Notes: generated by a model from the sequence alone, not told the origin. 64,000 nucleotides of DNA from an uncultured Candidatus Melainabacteria bacterium (GCA_934717745.1 CAKUZB010000001.1:310001-374000); one strand, 5' to 3'. Shown: positions 14,725-23,931, counted from the stretch's first letter. Program-made: numbers and translations.

Positions 14725-17323
14725 TTTTGAACTCTGTTTCAATTTGTTGAAATCTTGCTGTACCAATTCTGAATTTAATATCGTCAATACGCATTTGAAT
14801 TTTGCTCAAATTATCTCTACTAAAGTTATTTTTTGCAATTTCAAAAGCCTTGAGGTATTCTAACAGGGCTTGCTCATTATCCTTTTGGCTGTAGTAGTAG
14901 TCGCCCGTTGCAAGAGTTGCAGATGCCATATAGAATGTATCGTTTAATTTTTCGGCACATTCTTTTGCCTTATTTAAGTATTCAATCGTTTTTTCTTTTG
15001 AAACTTTTTTTTCTGTTTGAGCAAGTTTTGATGCAGAAAAATACATTCCATCATAGTTATTATTCTTTTCGTCAAGTTCGTATGCTTTCAAAAAATATTT
15101 TGCGGCAATTTCTCGCTCATTTTTTTCCAAATGCAATGTTGCAATGTTTGAATATGCCGCAGATAAATATTTATTTAAGTTTTCATCGCTACTTAAATCA
15201 ATACATTTTTGGTAATATTCTAATGCAACAGGTATATCGCCCTTATCGTCAGCAACTAAAGCATATTTAAAGTAAAGTTCCGATAATGTTTCTGTATCCA
15301 TTGCAGGACGTGATATTGAAATCGCTTTTTTGTAGTATTCGTAAGCACTATTGATATTTGAAAGGCTATCTTCAAGGTTTGCTAAGGCAATATAAGCCTT
15401 TGTTGTTAAAACTTCAGGCATATTATCAGAATTAATAATGTCCATCAAATAAGTTCTTGCCTTATCTTGCTTATAAGTTTCGTAGTAAATATTTGCAATA
15501 TTAAGTTTTATATAATTTTCTTTTGCTTTTTCTAATGTTTGTTCGTAAAATTCTCGTGCTAATTCGTAGTATTTTAGAGAATTTTCCCAATTTGACATTT
15601 TTTGATATGCGTAACCTAATTTTGTATAAATTACCGGCAAATGAGTGTAATAATCGTTTGAATCTGTATATGTTAGTGCAATATTATACAACTCAATCAT
15701 TTTTGGATAGTCATATTGTGCTTCTTGTTCTTTTGCATATTTTAAAACATCTTCAAGCGAAACTTTTATTTCTTCATTTTGTTCAGGTTGTGCGACTTCT
15801 TGATTTTGAGCATTTTGAATGTTAATAGTCATATTCGGCATATTTTCAGTAGAAATCTGAGTTGCATCTTTTACACTTTCAACACTCGCTGCAAGCATTT
15901 CCATCTCTTGTTGAGTTAACTTAAATGGTAAATCTTTTTCATCAAATCCTAATTTACTCAAATCAACATTAATATTAACGTTTTGAGGTTGAGGAGTCGA
16001 AGTTTTATTTGATTCTACCCATTGTCCATTATTTTTCTGAGGTTGAGTGTTTTCACCAGCCTGTTGTTGATTTTTGGGTGGTAAGTTATTGATTGAATGT
16101 TCTTTCATATCAAGAGTATTTTCTTTTGAATATGAAACATAACTCAACCCGCCACTTGAAATATCTGCCGGATTTACTTTTTTCGGCAAGAATAATGAGT
16201 GGTATTCAATTTCTTTTCTCATTGTTTGGCGAGAAAGTAAAATGGTTCGTTCCAAAGGTTTTAATGGCAATTGAGTTTCGTAAATATCAATAATATTTTG
16301 ATGAATTTTTATTGCAACATTCTGCGGAATTGAAACATCGACTTGCTCTTTAAAGTAGTCCTGTACGTAAATTTGGTTGTTATCTTTTGTTAAAATCTTG
16401 TTATCAAGTAAAATGTTGATAGTTTCTTCATCGTACATGTGCAATTGTTTTAAAAGTTGGATACTCATTCCATGTCTGAATAAGCATAACATCCAAAAAA
16501 ATCTGACTGCAATCGCCGGAATTAAATCGATTGATTCTTTTTCCAAAAATTCGTAGAAATTCATGAAACTCTTTTTGAAATTTTCTAAGAAGGTTTCAGG
16601 TTGAAGTTCTTTCGTTTCCATTATCTTCAAAGTTAAAACAATGAAGAAATGGTATCCTCTTGTGTATTTAAACAAATCATCAAGGACTTTTTTGTTATAT
16701 TTTACCTTGTGTTGCTTTAAATATTTTTCAAAAAGTTCTTTATCTAACGGATTTGTTGTAACCCTGTCCAACGGGTAATTTTCAGGAAATAAAGAGGCTT
16801 TAAATGTTCTTCCGATAAGTATTGTTTTTACTTTTTGGAAGGTTGTCAAATGCAATATAAAGTCAATAACGTCTTTTTTATTTTCGTCTGTAAGTGCCTC
16901 AAATGAGTCCAAAACGATTAAAATAGGTTTTTCGATTGTTGAAAAATAAGAGTGAATTTTTTGGTTAAAATTTTCGGATTTTATTTTTGGCGAATTAATA
17001 ATTTTTTGTGTTTCAAGTTTTTTAAATTCTTCAAAAAATGTCAAGAAAATATCATCTAAAATAGTTGTTTCAAAGCAATTATGTTTTAAAACAATAGTTT
17101 CTTCAGATAAGAAATTTTCAGAGTAATTTATAAGTTGAACTTTACCTGTGCCTAAAAATCCGTTTACATATAAAATAGGTCTTTCGTTTTTGTAAAATTC
17201 ATATATATCATCAAGTTGTTGAACATTATTTTCAATAAGAATAGGATCTATCATCTCATTATTCAGAGATAATAAATCTTTTTTATCTAAAAAGAAATTC
17301 AGAAACTTATATTGCATACGCAT
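14702..17323 (-). CDS. STAND-like ATPase with C-terminal TPR repeats
   Basis: This 873-residue protein appears cytoplasmic. Residues about 45-300 form an AAA/NACHT-like ATPase. The P-loop GFLGTGKV (55-62) has Val where Ser or Thr normally coordinates magnesium, and KPILIVLDSFEAL (about 132-144) is a Walker-B-like strand. A winged-helix-like segment (about 300-360) is followed by a Gln/Asn-rich linker and a region at about 450-520 with VNINVDLSKLGFDEKDLPFK. From about 530 to the end there are around eight TPR units (for example YYTHLPVIYTKLGYAYQKMS). The layout resembles signal-integrating STAND proteins such as MalT, but no DNA-binding domain is obvious. A second ATG at 17317 lies six bases after a TAATAT sequence and may be the true start. 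Confidence 0.6.
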   Translation of the reverse strand: MRMQYKFLNFFLDKKDLLSLNNEMIDPILIENNVQQLDDIYEFYKNERPILYVNGFLGTGKVQLINYSENFLSEETIVLKHNCFETTILDDIFLTFFEEFKKLETQKIINSPKIKSENFNQKIHSYFSTIEKPILIVLDSFEALTDENKKDVIDFILHLTTFQKVKTILIGRTFKASLFPENYPLDRVTTNPLDKELFEKYLKQHKVKYNKKVLDDLFKYTRGYHFFIVLTLKIMETKELQPETFLENFKKSFMNFYEFLEKESIDLIPAIAVRFFWMLCLFRHGMSIQLLKQLHMYDEETINILLDNKILTKDNNQIYVQDYFKEQVDVSIPQNVAIKIHQNIIDIYETQLPLKPLERTILLSRQTMRKEIEYHSLFLPKKVNPADISSGGLSYVSYSKENTLDMKEHSINNLPPKNQQQAGENTQPQKNNGQWVESNKTSTPQPQNVNINVDLSKLGFDEKDLPFKLTQQEMEMLAASVESVKDATQISTENMPNMTINIQNAQNQEVAQPEQNEEIKVSLEDVLKYAKEQEAQYDYPKMIELYNIALTYTDSNDYYTHLPVIYTKLGYAYQKMSNWENSLKYYELAREFYEQTLEKAKENYIKLNIANIYYETYKQDKARTYLMDIINSDNMPEVLTTKAYIALANLEDSLSNINSAYEYYKKAISISRPAMDTETLSELYFKYALVADDKGDIPVALEYYQKCIDLSSDENLNKYLSAAYSNIATLHLEKNEREIAAKYFLKAYELDEKNNNYDGMYFSASKLAQTEKKVSKEKTIEYLNKAKECAEKLNDTFYMASATLATGDYYYSQKDNEQALLEYLKAFEIAKNNFSRDNLSKIQMRIDDIKFRIGTARFQQIETEFKNGKNQDF

Positions 17324-17345
17324 ATATTAAACGATTTTAACTTTT

Positions 17346-17398
17346 TTTGCAAATTTTAGGCTTAAAAGTTTGCAAAAATCGTATGTTGATAGTATTAT
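17346..17398 (+). promoter_or_regulatory. Promoter of the M23/LptD-like operon with paired TTTGCAAA palindromes
   Basis: TTGCAA (17370-17375), 17 bases, then TATTAT (17393-17398) make a good sigma-70 promoter. TTTGCAAA, a perfect palindrome, occurs at 17346-17353 and again at 17369-17376, 23 bases apart centre to centre, with the second copy over the -35. This could be an operator. The divergent ATPase gene starts at 17323. Confidence 0.6.
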
Positions 17399-17420
17399 AT
17401 TGGAAAATGAGGGATAGGAA

Positions 17421-17525
17421 ATGGAATTTTTTAGAAAACACCAAAAAATCATTATAGGGATAATCGCATTTACGTTTATTGCTTGGACTGTAGGTTTATT
17501 GATGCTTCCGTTAATGTTACGTTAA
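17421..17525 (+). CDS. 34-residue single-span membrane peptide
   Basis: The reading frame MEFFRKHQKIIIGIIAFTFI continues through one membrane helix and ends LMLPLMLR. ATG 17421 is preceded by GAGGGATAGG, a good ribosome site, and a strong promoter lies just upstream. The basic start (RKHQK) and hydrophobic remainder suggest an inner-membrane orientation with the N-terminus inside. The start resembles the anchor of SurA/PrsA-type foldases, so it could be a remnant or a true small protein. The M23 peptidase gene begins 10 bases after the stop, so the two are cotranscribed. Confidence 0.6.
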   Translation: MEFFRKHQKIIIGIIAFTFIAWTVGLLMLPLMLR

Positions 17526-17535
17526 GGATAAATTT

Positions 17536-18651
17536 GTGAAAAAGATTTTTGCAAAAAAAGGAATAGTTTCACTGCTGTTAATTATTTTGACAGTTGTATT
17601 TTGTACTCCTTTTGCAATGGCATCTCAAGTTAAAACGAAAGAGCAAGCAAGACAAAAAATTAACCATTTAAAATGGCTAGAACGTATTGAGCATAACAAG
17701 TTGTATAAAAACCAACAAAAACTTGAAAGCACTGCTTCTAACTTAGAAACTTCTAAAAAGCAACTTTCTACAACCGCAAATGAACTTGCAAGCATGGAAG
17801 CACAGTTAAATGCGGCACTTGCTGAATATTCTGCTCTTGATTTTAGAATGAAAACAAGAATTAGAAAAATTTATAAATCGCAAAGAAAAGGATTCTTTGT
17901 GTTATTACTTTCTGCAAACGATTTCAACACTTTCTTGGACAGAATGTATTTTGAATCAAAAATCATTAAACAAGATTACTCAAGAATGAAAACAGCAAAA
18001 GAGAAAGCAAGAGAAATTGCTTTGTTGAAATACAGTATTGAAGAAAAGAAAAGAAATTTAGCACATTCAATCAAGTCTATCAACTATCAGCAACAATCAA
18101 TTCAACGTGAAATTGCTCAAAACGAGAACATGATTCATAAATTACGTACGGATAGAGTTGCTTATGAACGTGCAGAAAAAGAATTAGCAAAACAATCTGC
18201 AAGTATCGGTACGATGATTAACCGTACAACAAAGAGCAAGGAAGACATATCTGTTTCATCAGGGTTTATTAAACCTATTGCGGGAAGAATTACTTCTCCA
18301 TTCGGTTATAGAACTCACCCAATCTTTAACAGTAGAACATTCCACTCAGGTGTTGATATTGGAGGTCAATTCAGAGGTGCTGTTAGGGCTTCTAACTCCG
18401 GTAAGGTTATTTACACAGGTTGGTATGGCGGATATGGTAAAGTTGTTATTATTGACCATGGTTCTGTTAACGGCAAACCGACAACAACTTTGTATGCTCA
18501 CCTTGATTCTATTTCTGTTTCAAACGGTGCGTATGTTTCAAAAGGTCAAACAGTCGGACGTGAAGGTACAACCGGTTACAGTACAGGTCCTCACTGCCAC
18601 TTTGAGGTTCGTGTAAACGGTAAACCTGTAAATCCACTAAATTATATATAG
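17536..18651 (+). CDS. M23 (LytM) peptidase with coiled coil, EnvC-like
   Basis: This 371-residue exported protein starts at GTG 17536 after an AAGGA site. A signal peptide covers about residues 1-29 (SLLLIILTVVFCTPFAMA). Residues about 35-225 form long coiled coils, and about 250-371 form a LytM domain with HSGVDIGGQF, YAHLDSI and HCHFEVRVNG, which supply the usual His, Asp and HxH zinc ligands. The domain therefore looks catalytically complete, unlike EnvC itself, which lacks these ligands and acts as an amidase activator. It probably cleaves peptidoglycan cross-links during division or remodelling. It is in one operon with the LptD-like gene. Confidence 0.88.
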   Translation: MKKIFAKKGIVSLLLIILTVVFCTPFAMASQVKTKEQARQKINHLKWLERIEHNKLYKNQQKLESTASNLETSKKQLSTTANELASMEAQLNAALAEYSALDFRMKTRIRKIYKSQRKGFFVLLLSANDFNTFLDRMYFESKIIKQDYSRMKTAKEKAREIALLKYSIEEKKRNLAHSIKSINYQQQSIQREIAQNENMIHKLRTDRVAYERAEKELAKQSASIGTMINRTTKSKEDISVSSGFIKPIAGRITSPFGYRTHPIFNSRTFHSGVDIGGQFRGAVRASNSGKVIYTGWYGGYGKVVIIDHGSVNGKPTTTLYAHLDSISVSNGAYVSKGQTVGREGTTGYSTGPHCHFEVRVNGKPVNPLNYI

Positions 18652-18661
18652 GGGTATAATT

Positions 18662-20839
18662 TTGTCTAAAATTAAATATTTTATAACTTTTTTAATATTA
18701 TCAATATCAGTATTGCCTGTTTTTGCGGTAGAAGAAGTTTTTCAGCAGGAACGTTCTTCCGGTTTAACTCAAATGTCCGATTACACAGGTGAAAACTTTT
18801 TTCGTTCAAAATATGATTTGGAAGAAGAACGTAACACAGAATTAGAACGAAATAAAAAGAAATATTATCAAGAATTTAGACCTGTACGAGCAGGAAGATT
18901 TAGTACCGGTTCAAAAACAATGCCTCCATTGAAAAAATTGAGAATGGGGATTAAAAAATACAATGCTGACAGAAAATTGAAAAATTCTGAGCAAAAAATG
19001 GTTGATTCAAACGGTGTTGTTATAGAAGATGAAAACGAAGTTATTACAGAGGAAGCCGCTGAAACTCAAGCGATGATTAGATGTAAAACTTTGAAATATT
19101 TGCCTGAACAAAATTTGTTGGAATCAACAGGAAATGTCAGAATAATTTTTCCTGACCAAAATACAACTTTGTACGCAAAAAGAATGACTTTCGATGAAAC
19201 AAATCAAATTATTCAATTATATGATGATGTAAAAGTTGTTCGTGATGGAAGTGAAGTTTTTGGTGATTATATGAAGGTTGATTTAAATGAAGAATCTTCT
19301 TTCTTGAAAAATCCAAGAGCATCTCAGTTTAATATTAATATCGTTGCTGAAAATGGTTATATGTTTGGTGATACGATTATTTCTGAAAATGGTAAAATTA
19401 CTTCAGAAATGGATAATATTTTAGACTTACGTTCTTCAGGTTTTGGTACGGATTTGCGTCGTATGATTATACCTAAAGAGGATATGTCATTTCTATTAAA
19501 CGAAGCAAATAATCATAGATTATTAATGAAAGTTGACGAAATTAACATCAAAGCAAAAGGGGCTCACGATACAATTCAGTTAAAACACCCAAAAGTATAT
19601 TCAAATAGTGGTAAAAAATTGTTATCTATGCCGTCAATGACATTCTATACAAATAAAGAACACAGTTATTTTGAAGGTAATTATCCTGAAGTCGGTTCAT
19701 ATTCAGGATTTGGTATGTTTGCTGGTCCTGGAGTTGTTTTGGAAACTCCATTTGGTTCAACATTAAAACTTTTGCCAACAATAAATTATAAAAGTAAACT
19801 AGGTTTTGGGGGTATTGCAAGATTTAAAAGTGGTACAAATAAAACAGATATTGCATATAATTCTGCCGCAAGCAAGGTTTTAATTGAGGGTTATCAACGT
19901 TTAGACGACCATTTGTTCTTACAATACGGATTAAATTCTTATATGGACAACTGGTTTATGGGCAGAAATTGGCTTGGTTACGGTGGTGAATTGCTTTATG
20001 AAAGAGGTTTTAGACATAAAGATTTTATGAAAGATAAATTAGATTTATCGTTCCGCCACAGAATTTCTGCCGGTATCTTCAAAGAAAATAATAAAAATCA
20101 GTCAAATAAATATTTTGAAGGTTATCACAATATGAGTACCGCAAGATTTAAGTATATGGCTGAATTAGATCAAAGAATTTACTCTATGTTTGGTGAAGAA
20201 AATCATGATTTGAGTGATAATTGGAAGCAATTTGACATCAATATAGTGGCTCAGGGTTCTGCGGCTTTATACGGTACAGGTGATACTCAATTTATTGGTA
20301 GAATTGGCCCGAGAATTTATACACAGTACAAACTTTGGCGACAAGAATTAGGATATTTCTTTACAGGTTATAGTGATGACTCTCCTCTTATTACAATGGA
20401 TAATTACAGATACGGTCATTCAAATGTGTACGTAAGAGAATATTTGAGATTGCATAAATTTTTGACATTAGGGTTCTATGGTTCTTATAATTTAGACGAT
20501 AATATTTTTGACTATCAATTCAACAGACGCTCTCAACTTAGAGAAGCAAGTTTCTATGTTGCATTAGGACCTGACGATTTAAAATTGAACATAGGCTATG
20601 ATTTTATTCGTCAAAACACGTACTTTGGGGTTTCTGTTGCGATGAATACAAAAGGTTCTTCTGTAGAATACAAGAAAATGGAAATAAAAAATCCTGATGA
20701 ATTAGGTAAAGCAAAAGGCGAAGAAAATTCTGTAGATGAGGATACTCATTTTGTAGCACCGCCAAGCCCATATCGTTCAAAGGCTGTTGTTGAAGAAATT
20801 GAAGATGCTTCAACAATTATGAAAGGTGAAAATATTTAA
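18662..20839 (+). CDS. LptD/OstA-like outer-membrane assembly protein
   Basis: The 725-residue protein starts at TTG 18662, with GGGGT upstream, and has a signal peptide ending near LPVFA (residue about 22). Residues about 135-230 form an OstA/LptA-like beta-jellyroll: LKYLPEQNLLESTGNVRIIF, TTLYAKRMTFDE and GSEVFGDYMKVDL. The remainder (about 300-680) alternates aromatic strands like an outer-membrane barrel. LptD inserts lipopolysaccharide into the outer leaflet. The cyanobacterial homologue carries DUF3769, which this protein may match. The two cysteine pairs of E. coli LptD are not seen. Its stop overlaps the aldolase ATG by one base. Confidence 0.72.
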   Translation: MSKIKYFITFLILSISVLPVFAVEEVFQQERSSGLTQMSDYTGENFFRSKYDLEEERNTELERNKKKYYQEFRPVRAGRFSTGSKTMPPLKKLRMGIKKYNADRKLKNSEQKMVDSNGVVIEDENEVITEEAAETQAMIRCKTLKYLPEQNLLESTGNVRIIFPDQNTTLYAKRMTFDETNQIIQLYDDVKVVRDGSEVFGDYMKVDLNEESSFLKNPRASQFNINIVAENGYMFGDTIISENGKITSEMDNILDLRSSGFGTDLRRMIIPKEDMSFLLNEANNHRLLMKVDEINIKAKGAHDTIQLKHPKVYSNSGKKLLSMPSMTFYTNKEHSYFEGNYPEVGSYSGFGMFAGPGVVLETPFGSTLKLLPTINYKSKLGFGGIARFKSGTNKTDIAYNSAASKVLIEGYQRLDDHLFLQYGLNSYMDNWFMGRNWLGYGGELLYERGFRHKDFMKDKLDLSFRHRISAGIFKENNKNQSNKYFEGYHNMSTARFKYMAELDQRIYSMFGEENHDLSDNWKQFDINIVAQGSAALYGTGDTQFIGRIGPRIYTQYKLWRQELGYFFTGYSDDSPLITMDNYRYGHSNVYVREYLRLHKFLTLGFYGSYNLDDNIFDYQFNRRSQLREASFYVALGPDDLKLNIGYDFIRQNTYFGVSVAMNTKGSSVEYKKMEIKNPDELGKAKGEENSVDEDTHFVAPPSPYRSKAVVEEIEDASTIMKGENI

Positions 20840-21468
20840 TGAAAACAAGAAAAGAATTAGAAGATTTATTAATTAAATATGGTCGTTTAATGGGTAATAA
20901 AAATTTAACTCCGGGAACTTCCGGTAACATGTCTTTTCGATATGGCGACAAAATTTTAATCACCGCATCAGGAACTGCAAACGGATTTTTAAAACACGAC
21001 GATTTTAGTTTAATTGATTATGACGGAAACGCAGTAGAGGACGAAGTTAAAAAGCCGTCTAGTGAAAAACTTTTGCATACTGCAATTTATAGAAAAAGAC
21101 AAGATTTGAACGTTATCTTGCATGTTCATTCTCCGTTTTTGTGTACATTTGCATCTGCCGGAATTGAGTTAGATAAGCCGGTTATGGCAGAGATTACTTA
21201 TTATTTTGGTAAAATTCCACTTGCAGAATATGCGTTGCCGTCAACAAGAAAATTGGCAGAAAATACGGTTAAATTTTTTGATGAATATGATGCAGTGTTA
21301 ATGGCAAATCATGGTTTTGTAGTTGCTTCAAAAACAATAGAAGATGCATATCAAAAATTAGAACTTGCAGAATCTTATGCTCAAGTTGTATTTAATACTC
21401 ACCTGATTGGTGGTGCAAAACTGCTTACAGATGCACAAAAAAAAGAAATTTTGGCACTAAGAAATTAA
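20839..21468 (+). CDS. Class II aldolase/adducin family protein
   Basis: This 209-residue enzyme has the fuculose-phosphate aldolase fold: NLTPGTSGNMSFRYGDKILI near the N-terminus (phosphate site), the zinc His pair in HVHSPF, and ANHGFVVAS with the third His. The family includes L-fuculose-1-phosphate aldolase, L-ribulose-5-phosphate 4-epimerase and MtnB dehydratase. Sequence alone does not decide between them, and no sugar-catabolic or methionine-salvage partner is nearby. Coupling to the LptD-like gene through a one-base overlap is unexpected for a catabolic enzyme, so a link to envelope sugar metabolism is possible. Confidence 0.75.
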   Translation: MKTRKELEDLLIKYGRLMGNKNLTPGTSGNMSFRYGDKILITASGTANGFLKHDDFSLIDYDGNAVEDEVKKPSSEKLLHTAIYRKRQDLNVILHVHSPFLCTFASAGIELDKPVMAEITYYFGKIPLAEYALPSTRKLAENTVKFFDEYDAVLMANHGFVVASKTIEDAYQKLELAESYAQVVFNTHLIGGAKLLTDAQKKEILALRN

Positions 21469-21618
21469 TTTTTTGACTTTATCGTCGGCAAATTTTTTAA
21501 AATTTTCACCTCAGGCGAAAGAATGTATGTTTTTATTACGTTTGTTTTAACTTTTTTTTGAGGTGGTATTGGGTTTGTTTGATAATTAATATTCACAATA
21601 TAATTATATATTTTAATT

Positions 21619-21699
21619 ATGTTAAGTTTCATCGGTATTTTGTATTTTATTTGGTTATTTTTTGGTAAAATAAAACTTAGTTACAGGTCAGAAATATGA
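21619..21699 (+). CDS. Possible 26-residue hydrophobic leader peptide
   Basis: A short frame MLSFIGILYFIWLFFGKIKL ends at a TGA that overlaps the slt start as ATGA. It has no Shine-Dalgarno, but TATATT lies six bases before its ATG and TATAAT at 21599-21604. The ATGA junction suggests translational coupling to slt. It may be coincidental in such AT-rich sequence. The rest of the gap 21469-21618 holds only a distant inverted repeat (CACCTCA at 21507 and TGAGGTG at 21559). Confidence 0.3.
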   Translation: MLSFIGILYFIWLFFGKIKLSYRSEI

Positions 21700-23690
21700 A
21701 TTTAAAGCAAAAAATAATATTGATTGCAGTAATTATTTTATCTGTAATCGTGATAGTTTTAGTAAATACTTGGAACAATAGCCGTTCTGAGTCTGATGGA
21801 TTGCGTACTTACGCTGAGGCTTTGGAGTATTATAAAGATAAAGATTATCATAAAGCATATAAATCTTTTGGAAAGGTTTCTCCAAAATCAACTTTAAAGC
21901 CTGCGGCAATTTACCGTCAAGCAAGATGTGCTGAGATGATGCAGTCAAATAAGTTGGCTACAAAACATTATAAACAATTGATTTGGCGTTATCCAAACTT
22001 TACTTTGTCTATAAGAATTAAATATTTAATTGCTCAAAATATATATGAACATTCACCAAAAAGAGCAAAACGACACTTTTTATCAATAATAAAAAAATAT
22101 CCAAATAGCGAATATGCGATTGCTTCAAAATATTATTTAGGTTTAATTCAAGTAAGAGAACTTGAGGGAGTTACAAATCAAACTAGATTGGCTTTGGATA
22201 TTCAAAAGGCTGAAGATTATTTTAAGGCATATTTAAAAGATGCACCTGCGGGTCGTTATGCAATTTACTCTATTAATAAAATAAAAGAATTAAACACCAA
22301 TACTTTAAATGGCGAAGATAATTTGATTATTGCCCGTTCTTATTATGCTTTAGGTGAATTTGAATTGGCTGAAAAACATTTGAATAATACAAATGTTGCT
22401 TATAGTTGGTGTGATATAGTAAAAAATTATTATGAATTAAGAAATTATGCAAAGGTTAGAGAATTTACCGAAAAAGGTATTTCTATGTATTCTCAATACG
22501 TAGAAAAAGAGGATTTGTATAAAGCCGTTGATTTGTATTTGCAAACTCAAACAGGCAATAAAAATTCTGCAATCAGTCATTTGAGTACTCTTGTAAAAGG
22601 TAAAGACGGTGAAGATTATATCACTTACTTAACTTGTAAAAATTCTCCGATTGAGTTTAGAGATACTTGTTATGCCGATTTGTATAACAGATTTCCAAAA
22701 GGGCAGTTTGCCGCTGATGCTCTTTCAAATGTTATGTATTCGAATATTAAATATGAAAGATATACAACAGCAAAGAAATTAGGTCAAGAGCATTTGAAAA
22801 AATTTCCAAAAGTAAATTCAACTCCATTTGTTTTATTTTGGTTAGGAAAAGCAGAAGAACGTTCAAAAAATTATGAAGAATCGAGAGTTTATTATAAAAA
22901 AATAATGAAGAATTATCCCGATTCATATTACTCATATCGTGCATATGTAGATATGTACCGAATAGCCGATGCTTTGATAGTAAAGGATTTGATAGAAAAA
23001 CCTGTTGTGTTCCCTTATGAACAATCAAAAGACGGTAATTTAGTTATCAAATTAGCATTGTTAAAAGATTACGGACTTGTTAACGAATTGTGTAAAAACG
23101 ATAAATTTGTACAAAGTTGGCTTGCGTATGAAAAAGGTGATTACAATACCTCTGTTGTAATGGCAAGAGATGCAATGGATAAATTAACTGTAAAACCTCC
23201 AAAAACAGACTTTAGATGGAGATTAGTGTACCCGATTCATTATTATAATGAGGTTAAAGAATTTACTTTGAATAATAATCCGGTCTTGTTGTTGTCTATT
23301 ATAAAAGAGGAAAGTCATTTTGACCCGAAAGCAGTTAGTGGTGTTGGTGCAAAAGGTTTGATGCAGTTAATGCCTACAACTGCAAATGAGGTTAAAAATT
23401 CTTACGGATTGACATTTACTGACCAAAACTATTTGTTTAATCCAAGAAACAATATTCAATTGGGCAGTATGTATTTTTCTCAATTGAAAAAGTGGAATGA
23501 TAATAATGAATTTTATGCTGTACTTTCATATAATGGTGGTTCCGGCATGGTTAGAACTTGGAGAAATACTTTGACATATCAAGACAGAGATGATTTTTTA
23601 GAACAAGTTCCATATTCAGAAACTCAGACATATTTGAAAAAAGTTTATAAAGCATACTGGAATTACGCAAGAATATATGGTGAAGAATAG
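21696..23690 (+). CDS. slt: Soluble lytic murein transglycosylase (Slt-type)
   Basis: The 664-residue exported protein begins with a membrane or signal segment (KIILIAVIILSVIVIVLVN), then about 480 residues of helical TPR-like superhelix (for example YYKDKDYHKAYKSFGKVSPK), then a C-terminal SLT domain at about residues 525-655. The domain carries the catalytic Glu in IIKEESHFDPKAVS, then GAKGLMQLMPTTA and LSYNGGSGMV. Such enzymes cleave the MurNAc-GlcNAc bond to form 1,6-anhydro ends. Length and domain order match E. coli Slt70 closely. The start has only a weak AGGT ribosome site. A hairpin at 23806 follows the gene. Confidence 0.9.
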   Translation: MNLKQKIILIAVIILSVIVIVLVNTWNNSRSESDGLRTYAEALEYYKDKDYHKAYKSFGKVSPKSTLKPAAIYRQARCAEMMQSNKLATKHYKQLIWRYPNFTLSIRIKYLIAQNIYEHSPKRAKRHFLSIIKKYPNSEYAIASKYYLGLIQVRELEGVTNQTRLALDIQKAEDYFKAYLKDAPAGRYAIYSINKIKELNTNTLNGEDNLIIARSYYALGEFELAEKHLNNTNVAYSWCDIVKNYYELRNYAKVREFTEKGISMYSQYVEKEDLYKAVDLYLQTQTGNKNSAISHLSTLVKGKDGEDYITYLTCKNSPIEFRDTCYADLYNRFPKGQFAADALSNVMYSNIKYERYTTAKKLGQEHLKKFPKVNSTPFVLFWLGKAEERSKNYEESRVYYKKIMKNYPDSYYSYRAYVDMYRIADALIVKDLIEKPVVFPYEQSKDGNLVIKLALLKDYGLVNELCKNDKFVQSWLAYEKGDYNTSVVMARDAMDKLTVKPPKTDFRWRLVYPIHYYNEVKEFTLNNNPVLLLSIIKEESHFDPKAVSGVGAKGLMQLMPTTANEVKNSYGLTFTDQNYLFNPRNNIQLGSMYFSQLKKWNDNNEFYAVLSYNGGSGMVRTWRNTLTYQDRDDFLEQVPYSETQTYLKKVYKAYWNYARIYGEE

Positions 23691-23805
23691 ACTGAGCATA
23701 ATTTTGTTTGTCATACCTTGATAATAAAGTGAATTTTGCTGTCCTTAAGTTTGGAAAATTTACTTACAAATTTCCAATTATTAATAATTGTAAAAACGAT
23801 TTAAA

Positions 23806-23824
23806 ATCGCTGAAATCCAGCGAT
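23806..23824 (+). terminator. Hairpin downstream of slt
   Basis: ATCGCTG and CAGCGAT pair across a five-base loop, followed by AATTTTAATAG. It is a likely terminator of slt with an imperfect T-tract. A weaker inverted repeat (TTGGAAA and TTTCCAA) and the palindrome AATTATTAATAATT precede it. Confidence 0.5.
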
Positions 23825-23830
23825 AATTTT

Positions 23831-23865
23831 AATAGAATAGAATAGAATAGAATAGAATAGAATAG
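23831..23865. repeat. Pentanucleotide tandem repeat (AATAG)7
   Basis: Seven perfect AATAG units run uninterrupted and end five bases before the -35 hexamer of the pseudopilin promoter. Such repeats change copy number by slipped-strand mispairing. Confidence 0.95.
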
Positions 23866-23870
23866 CCGTA

Positions 23871-23899
23871 TTGCGACCCTTTTTAAAAAATGTTATAAT
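23871..23899 (+). promoter_or_regulatory. Promoter of the pseudopilin-like gene
   Basis: TTGCGA (23871-23876), a 17-base spacer and TATAAT (23894-23899). The predicted start of transcription near 23906 gives a leader of about 26 bases that contains the TTGGAG ribosome site. Confidence 0.75.
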
Positions 23900-23931
23900 A
23901 GAAAACACATCATTTTTTTGGAGTTTTGATT

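Noticed and set aside
23831..23865. AATAG repeats as part of a CRISPR array
   Set aside because: Units are five bases, contiguous and without spacers; no cas gene is near.
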